A stretch of 64,000 nucleotides of DNA, taken from the NCBI GenBank assembly GCA_036399055.1, contig DASWNX010000002.1:124001-188000 (forward strand), given 5' to 3'. The stretch is from Jatrophihabitans sp. (GTDB lineage Bacteria > Actinomycetota > Actinomycetes > Mycobacteriales > Jatrophihabitantaceae). Position numbers and translations under genes: made by a program. Below are positions 59,732 to 64,000 of this stretch, in pieces (the stretch's first letter is position 1; each line of letters opens with the position of its first letter). The notes under the pieces were generated by a model that was not told the DNA's origin, ran no database searches, and saw only the letters and a program-made list of their open reading frames with translations.

Positions 59732-61192
59732 ATGAGCAGCCAGCCGCAATCGCCGTCCGGCGCGGTGACTGGCACGCCGGATCACCCGATGTCCGAGCAC
59801 ACGGCGCCGCTGGATCACACCCTGTTCAGCTGCGCGGGTCTGCGGGTCGACACCGCATCGGGCGAGGTGGCGTTGGACTACCTGCTCTCCGGTGGCAGCG
59901 GGCCCCCGATCACCTTCACCGAGCGCCTGCTGTTCCCCGTTCCGCCCGGCGAGCTCAGCCACGTGCGCCGCGAGGCGTTTCACGCCGTCCTGCGGTTGTT
60001 GCATGCCGTCGCAGGCGTCAGTTACTTCAAGGCCGCCGCGCCCGCGACGATCGACCTTGGAGCGACAGCCTCCTTCACCGCCGCCGAGCTGGCATACATC
60101 CGCGCGGTGTACCTGCACGGCCTGCGCGAATTCGCCTACCAGAACGACCTGCCCGCAGTGCTGAGCACGCGGTTCACCGCAGGCGGCCTCGAGCCGGTCC
60201 CCGCTCCTGACACCTCGACGCGACCCGGCGATCCCTCATGGTTCTCAGCTGATTCTCGGCCGCTGGTTCCCTGCGGCGGCGGGAAGGACTCGATCGTCAG
60301 CACCGAGGCGATGATCCGGTCGGGGCGTGATCCGGTCGCCTTCGCGGTCAATCCCAACCACATCATCGAAGGCGTCGTGCGGGCCTCGGGGCTCGAGCTG
60401 CTCAAGGTGACCCGCACGCTGGACCGGCGCCTCTTCCAGTTGAACCGCCTGGGCGTCTACAACGGTCATGTCCCGGTGACCGCCGTCAACTCCTTGATCG
60501 CGGTGGCCTGCTCCATCCTGCACGGCCTGGGCCCGGTGGTGATGTCCAACGAGTCCTCGGCGTCTTCGCCCAACCTGCAGTGGCTCGGTGAGCCGGTCAA
60601 TCACCAGTGGTCCAAGAGCGCCGACGCCGAGCAGGCGCTGCAGGCGGCCCTGCAGAGTCGGCTGGCCGTGAGCGGGTTGTACTTCTCACTGTTGCGTCAC
60701 CTCAACGAGATGCAGATCGCTCGAATGTTCTGCCAGAGCACCGCCTATGACGACGTGCTGACCAGTTGCAATAACGCCTACACCATCGACCGCCAGGCGA
60801 CGCGGCGCTGGTGCCGCGACTGCCCGAAGTGCCGTTTCGTGTTCCTGGCGCTGGCGCCTTTCGCCGGCGTCGAGCGCCTGGTCGCCATATTCGGCGCCAA
60901 CCTGCTGGAGGACGAGGCTCAGCTGCCCGGCTACCGGGCCCTGCTGGGAATAGGCAGCCACAAGCCATTCGAGTGCGTCGGCGAGATAGAGGAGTCCCAG
61001 GCCGCGGTCGTCCGGCTCGGCGAGCTGGCGCCGTGGCGCGAGGCGGTGGTGGTCCAGCGGCTGCTCTCTGAGATCGACGGGCCGCTCCCCCCGTGGTCAG
61101 ACGTGCTGAACCGGCGCGCTCCGAGCTTCGCGCCGCAGGGCTTCCTCTCGTCGCTGACCCACGTGACCGGAGCGGCGCCGGTCAGCTCCTAG
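59732..61192 (+). CDS. murL: UDP-N-acetylmuramoyl-L-alanyl-L-glutamate epimerase
   Basis: 486 residues. A PP-loop-like nucleotide site PCGGGKDSI near 180, then PNHIIEGVV, VMSNESSASSPNL, and the Cys-rich segment WCRDCPKCRFVFLALAPFAG near 365-385 characterise MurL. In Xanthomonas, MurD2 adds L-Glu to UDP-MurNAc-L-Ala and MurL epimerises it to D-Glu, bypassing glutamate racemase. The convergent gene is a MurD-type ligase, which strongly supports the call. ATG 59732 is chosen; a GTG lies 9 nt upstream. TAAAGT (59719-59724) may be the -10. Confidence 0.88.
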   Translation: MSSQPQSPSGAVTGTPDHPMSEHTAPLDHTLFSCAGLRVDTASGEVALDYLLSGGSGPPITFTERLLFPVPPGELSHVRREAFHAVLRLLHAVAGVSYFKAAAPATIDLGATASFTAAELAYIRAVYLHGLREFAYQNDLPAVLSTRFTAGGLEPVPAPDTSTRPGDPSWFSADSRPLVPCGGGKDSIVSTEAMIRSGRDPVAFAVNPNHIIEGVVRASGLELLKVTRTLDRRLFQLNRLGVYNGHVPVTAVNSLIAVACSILHGLGPVVMSNESSASSPNLQWLGEPVNHQWSKSADAEQALQAALQSRLAVSGLYFSLLRHLNEMQIARMFCQSTAYDDVLTSCNNAYTIDRQATRRWCRDCPKCRFVFLALAPFAGVERLVAIFGANLLEDEAQLPGYRALLGIGSHKPFECVGEIEESQAAVVRLGELAPWREAVVVQRLLSEIDGPLPPWSDVLNRRAPSFAPQGFLSSLTHVTGAAPVSS

Positions 61193-61199
61193 GCTCAGC

Positions 61200-61232
61200 C
61201 CCGGTGGCCACCTCGTGGCCAAGTCCACCGGG
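61200..61232. terminator. hairpin region between convergent murL and murD2
   Basis: CCCGGTGG (61200-61207) can pair with CCACCGGG (61225-61232). An alternative perfect hairpin GGCCAC-CTC-GTGGCC (61206-61220) lies inside. Either could end transcription from both sides in the 70-bp convergent gap. Confidence 0.5.
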
Positions 61233-61262
61233 CTACTTCGGGCGCTCAGTCCCCTGGTGGCC

Positions 61263-62660
61263 TCAGCCGGGTGACTCAAGCTCGCCGGCTGGGGCTGGCG
61301 CGCTCTGGGCGATGGCTTCGGCGAACACCCGCGAGCGGTGCTCGAAATTGTCGAAGCGACCGTAGCTCGGCGCCGCCGGTGACAGCAGCACCACACCGCC
61401 GGCCGGGGTGTGCCGGCGGGCCAGCCGAACCGCCGCCGGGAGGTCCTCGGCGCTGAGCGTCGAGACGGTAGGCACATCCTGGATCGCCTGCAGGATCCGC
61501 TGGCCGTTGTCCGGAATCGCGATGACGGTGGCGAGGACCTGCTTGGCCTGGAAGAAGTCACGGAGCGGTCCGTAGTCCAAACCCCGGTCCTGTCCTCCGA
61601 CTATCACCGTCAGAGGTCGGTGCGCGTAGGCCTCGATCGCATGGATCGCCGACTCTGGAATGGTCGAGATCGAGTCGTCGACGAAGGTGAGCCCGGACGG
61701 GTCCTCGATCGGCATGAGCCGGTGCGCGAGCGGGGCAAAGCTGTTCAGCCCGGCGATCAGCGAGTCCCGCTGGGCCAGGCAGTCCACCCCTGCAGATTGC
61801 AGCGCTCCCAGGGTCACGCACAGGTTGCTCTCGTTGTGCCGCCCGACCAACGGCAATGCCGCACGGGGGAAAAGCGGCTCGGTGGCGAGGTGGAACCACG
61901 GCTCGCCGCGCGGCCCGGGAGCGACGTGAAAGCTGTCCGGACCGCCCACCGGGACAGCCGGCAGGCCAGGGCCGAACCCGTGCAGCTGGGCGGTCAGGCG
62001 TTGATCGTGAGAGTTGAACACCACCCGTTCGGGACGGTGCGCGACGAGGTTGAGCTTGTCCCGGTAGTACTCCTGCTCGCCGCCGCTCCAGTCCAGGTGC
62101 TCCGGGTAGAGCGAGGTGAGCACCGCCGTGCGCGGTGAGTCCTCCAGGTCGGCGCACTGGTACATGGACAGCTCCAGGACGTAGAGCTCGGCCTCAGGCA
62201 GCGCCAGCGCCGCTGTTCCGATGTTTCCGCCGAGCACGTTGGGCCGGCCCACCGCCGTCAGCAGGTGATGGATGAGCGTCGCGGTGGTGCTCTTGCCCTT
62301 GCTGCCCGTCACGCCGATGGCTCGTGCCGCGTTGTCGGCCATCCACAGCGCGGTTCCGCCGGTGACCCGCACGCCCCTGGAGCGGGCCTCGATCAGCCAC
62401 GGGTGCGTCTGGGCCACACCCGGCGAGCGCACCAGCACCTGGGCGTCCAGGATCGCGGCGTGGGCCTCGGCGCCGGCGCGCAGCGGCACCGAGTCGGCCA
62501 GCTCCGACCAGCCCGCGCCGCCGGCCAGAAACGTCTCCTGGTCCTGCACCGCGATCAACTCGGCCGGCTGCATCGGGGCGATCGCCTTGACGGCCGCGAC
62601 CGCCTCACGGCCGGTCCCCCACACAGCCACCCGGCGCCCGCGCAGTTCTGTCAGCTTCAC
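61263..62660 (-). CDS. murD2: MurD2-type UDP-N-acetylmuramoyl-L-alanine:L-glutamate ligase
   Basis: 465 residues, Mur ligase fold. VAVWGTGREAVAA is the N-terminal domain, VTGSKGKSTTATLIHHLL the ATP site, LELSMYQCADL and YPEHLDWSGG the central domain, GRHNESNLCVTLGA, then FVDDSISTIPESAIHAIEAY, GGQDRGLDY and LLSPAAPSYGRFDNFEHR. It is closest in pattern to MurD, and its location opposite murL makes the L-Glu-adding MurD2 the likely role. GTG 62660 overlaps the stop of the P-type ATPase gene (GTGA). Confidence 0.85.
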   Translation of the reverse strand: MKLTELRGRRVAVWGTGREAVAAVKAIAPMQPAELIAVQDQETFLAGGAGWSELADSVPLRAGAEAHAAILDAQVLVRSPGVAQTHPWLIEARSRGVRVTGGTALWMADNAARAIGVTGSKGKSTTATLIHHLLTAVGRPNVLGGNIGTAALALPEAELYVLELSMYQCADLEDSPRTAVLTSLYPEHLDWSGGEQEYYRDKLNLVAHRPERVVFNSHDQRLTAQLHGFGPGLPAVPVGGPDSFHVAPGPRGEPWFHLATEPLFPRAALPLVGRHNESNLCVTLGALQSAGVDCLAQRDSLIAGLNSFAPLAHRLMPIEDPSGLTFVDDSISTIPESAIHAIEAYAHRPLTVIVGGQDRGLDYGPLRDFFQAKQVLATVIAIPDNGQRILQAIQDVPTVSTLSAEDLPAAVRLARRHTPAGGVVLLSPAAPSYGRFDNFEHRSRVFAEAIAQSAPAPAGELESPG

Positions 62661-64000
62661 CCGGCTGCCGTTCCGGTACGGGACTGGGGGTCAAAGCGCC
62701 GCAGCCGCAGGCTGTTGGAGACCACGAACACCGAGCTGGCCGCCATCGCCCCGCCGGCGATGAGGGGGTTGAGCAGGCCGAAGGCGGCCAGCGGCAGCGC
62801 CGCGATGTTGTAGGCGAATGCCCAGAACAGGTTGGCCCTGATCGTCTTGAGCGTCGCGCGGGACAGCCTGATGGCGTCGGCCGCGGTCCGCAGGTCGCCA
62901 CGGACCAAGGTCAGGTCAGAGGCTCGGATGGCGACGTCAGCGCCGGTGCCCATGGCCAGGCCGAGGTCGGCTGCCGCCAGCGCGGCGGCGTCGTTGACGC
63001 CGTCGCCGACCATGGCCACGGTCCTGCCCTGCTGCTGCAGCCCGCGCACGACCGCGACCTTGTCGGCCGGCATCACCTCGGCGATCACCTCGCTGATGCC
63101 GACAACGGCGGCGACCGCCTCGGCGGCCCGGCGGTTGTCACCGGTCAGCAGCACCGGCGTCAGTCCCAGCTCGATGAACTCGCGCACGGCGGCGGCCGAA
63201 CTCGCCTTGACGGTGTCCGCCACGGCGATGGCAGCTCGCACCTGGGCGCCCCACCCGACCCAGACCACGGTGTGCCCGAGGCTCTGCGCGCGCTCGGCGA
63301 CCGCATCCAGCTCCGCGGGCACGGTCATCCCCTGCTCGTGCAGCCAGCGTCGCCGGCCGACGGCCACGGCGTGGCCGTCCAGGACGCCAGACACTCCCAG
63401 CCCCTCGTGGTTGACGAAGTCGGCCACCGCGCACAGTGGCGCTCCGGCGCGTTCGGCCGCGTGCGCGGCGATCGCGCGCGCCACCGGGTGCTCGGAGGCG
63501 GCCTCCAGACCGCCGGCCAGCCGCAGCGCCTGCTCGGCGTCGACGCCCTGCGCCAGGTGCACCTCGGCCACGCTCATCCGGCCGGTGGTGACCGTGCCGG
63601 TCTTGTCGATGACGATCGTGTCGACACGACGGGTGGACTCCAGCACCTGTGGGCCCCTGAGCAGGATCCCGAGCTGCGCGCCGCGGCCGGTGCCGACCAG
63701 CAACGCGGTGGGCGTGGCCAGACCCAGCGCGCACGGGCACGCGATGATGAGCACGGCGACCGCGCAGGCGAACGCGGTGGCTGAGCCGGCGCCAGAGATC
63801 AGCCAGGCCAGCAGGGTCAGCGCCGAGAGGCCGATGACGATCGGCACGAAGATCGCCGACACCCGGTCGGCCAGCCGCTGCACCTGCGCCTTTCCGTTCT
63901 GGGCCTCGGCGACCAGGCGAGCGATCTGGGCCAGCTGGGTGTCGACGCCGACCCGGCTGGCGCGAACCACCAGCCGGCCGCCGGAGTTGAGGGTCGCGCC
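62657..64000 (-). CDS. copper-transporting P1B-type ATPase, C-terminal part (cut by window edge)
   Basis: 447 codons are visible, in frame to the right edge. LIIACPCALGLATPTALLVGTG supplies the C-P-C metal site and helix, DKTGTVTTG the phosphorylated Asp, SEHPVARAI the nucleotide site (His-Pro), TGDNRRAAEAVA and VGDGVNDAAALAAADLG the hinge, and MAASSVFVVSNSLRLRRF the last helix. The C-P-C motif with N/MxxS-type last helices indicates Cu(I) export (CopA-like). The N-terminal metal-binding domain lies beyond the window. Its stop overlaps the murD2 start. Confidence 0.92.
   Translation of the reverse strand, partial: GATLNSGGRLVVRASRVGVDTQLAQIARLVAEAQNGKAQVQRLADRVSAIFVPIVIGLSALTLLAWLISGAGSATAFACAVAVLIIACPCALGLATPTALLVGTGRGAQLGILLRGPQVLESTRRVDTIVIDKTGTVTTGRMSVAEVHLAQGVDAEQALRLAGGLEAASEHPVARAIAAHAAERAGAPLCAVADFVNHEGLGVSGVLDGHAVAVGRRRWLHEQGMTVPAELDAVAERAQSLGHTVVWVGWGAQVRAAIAVADTVKASSAAAVREFIELGLTPVLLTGDNRRAAEAVAAVVGISEVIAEVMPADKVAVVRGLQQQGRTVAMVGDGVNDAAALAAADLGLAMGTGADVAIRASDLTLVRGDLRTAADAIRLSRATLKTIRANLFWAFAYNIAALPLAAFGLLNPLIAGGAMAASSVFVVSNSLRLRRFDPQSRTGTAAG

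Noticed and set aside
1-64000. Prophage, integron or insertion-sequence content
   Set aside because: No integrase, transposase, terminal inverted repeats with target duplications, tRNA or structural phage genes could be found on either strand.

Overview
The window is very GC-rich and gene-dense. GTG starts are frequent, 1-4 nt overlaps (ATGA, GTGA) link most co-directional genes, and several genes look leaderless. ANTAR regulators, an Asp23/AmaP operon, a LexA-type SOS box, a cobalamin CobL/CobM pair and the MurL/MurD2 pair all point to an actinomycete (Actinomycetota); I cannot place it to genus. I see no rRNA, tRNA, CRISPR array, transposase or phage gene.

0-6 kb: the end of a methionine-salvage pair (mtnA diverging from a class II aldolase gene), a CPBP membrane protein and a reductase, a MerR/B12-domain regulator with its own promoter and operator-like palindrome, and the cobalamin methyltransferase genes cobL and cobM. 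6-12 kb: the most novel-looking locus. It holds a 68-residue six-cysteine peptide with its own promoter, a MauE-like membrane redox protein, a TlpA/MauD-like thioredoxin, a large FtsX-type ABC permease, its ATPase, and a leaderless PadR regulator. I read it as a disulfide-rich exported-peptide system.

12-26 kb: signalling. STAS and ATPase switch proteins, an ATP-dependent DNA ligase, NAD(P)HX repair, PAS-GAF-ANTAR, CheB (apparently frameshifted at a G7 run), CheR-PAS, a giant hybrid kinase ending in REC-ANTAR, a STAS protein with a seven-copy hexapeptide repeat, and a GreA/GreB-like protein.

26-38 kb: a nine-gene minus-strand operon with overlapping or nearly touching genes for a heptose-containing glycan (carbamoyltransferase, a GT2-GmhB fusion, two GT9 transferases, two further glycosyltransferases, gmhA, hldE, SDR). 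A UDP-glucuronate decarboxylase-like gene lies upstream.

38-50 kb: a MASE1-PAS-GGDEF-EAL protein, small conserved proteins, a hemerythrin, a type III PKS cluster (PKS, methyltransferase, FAD monooxygenase, divergent UbiA prenyltransferase), and a perfect SOS box between a small hypothetical gene and a DUF2071 gene. An aminoglycoside phosphotransferase-like gene is also broken at a G7 run.

50-57 kb: GAF-ANTAR, an ECF sigma factor with a zinc-finger/Asp23 partner, and a seven-gene Asp23/DUF2273/AmaP envelope operon followed by a PRC-barrel/DUF2382 protein and a strong hairpin. 57-64 kb: an SDR, a DUF72 protein, convergent murL and murD2 (the alternative route to D-Glu in peptidoglycan), and a copper P-type ATPase gene cut by the window edge that overlaps murD2.
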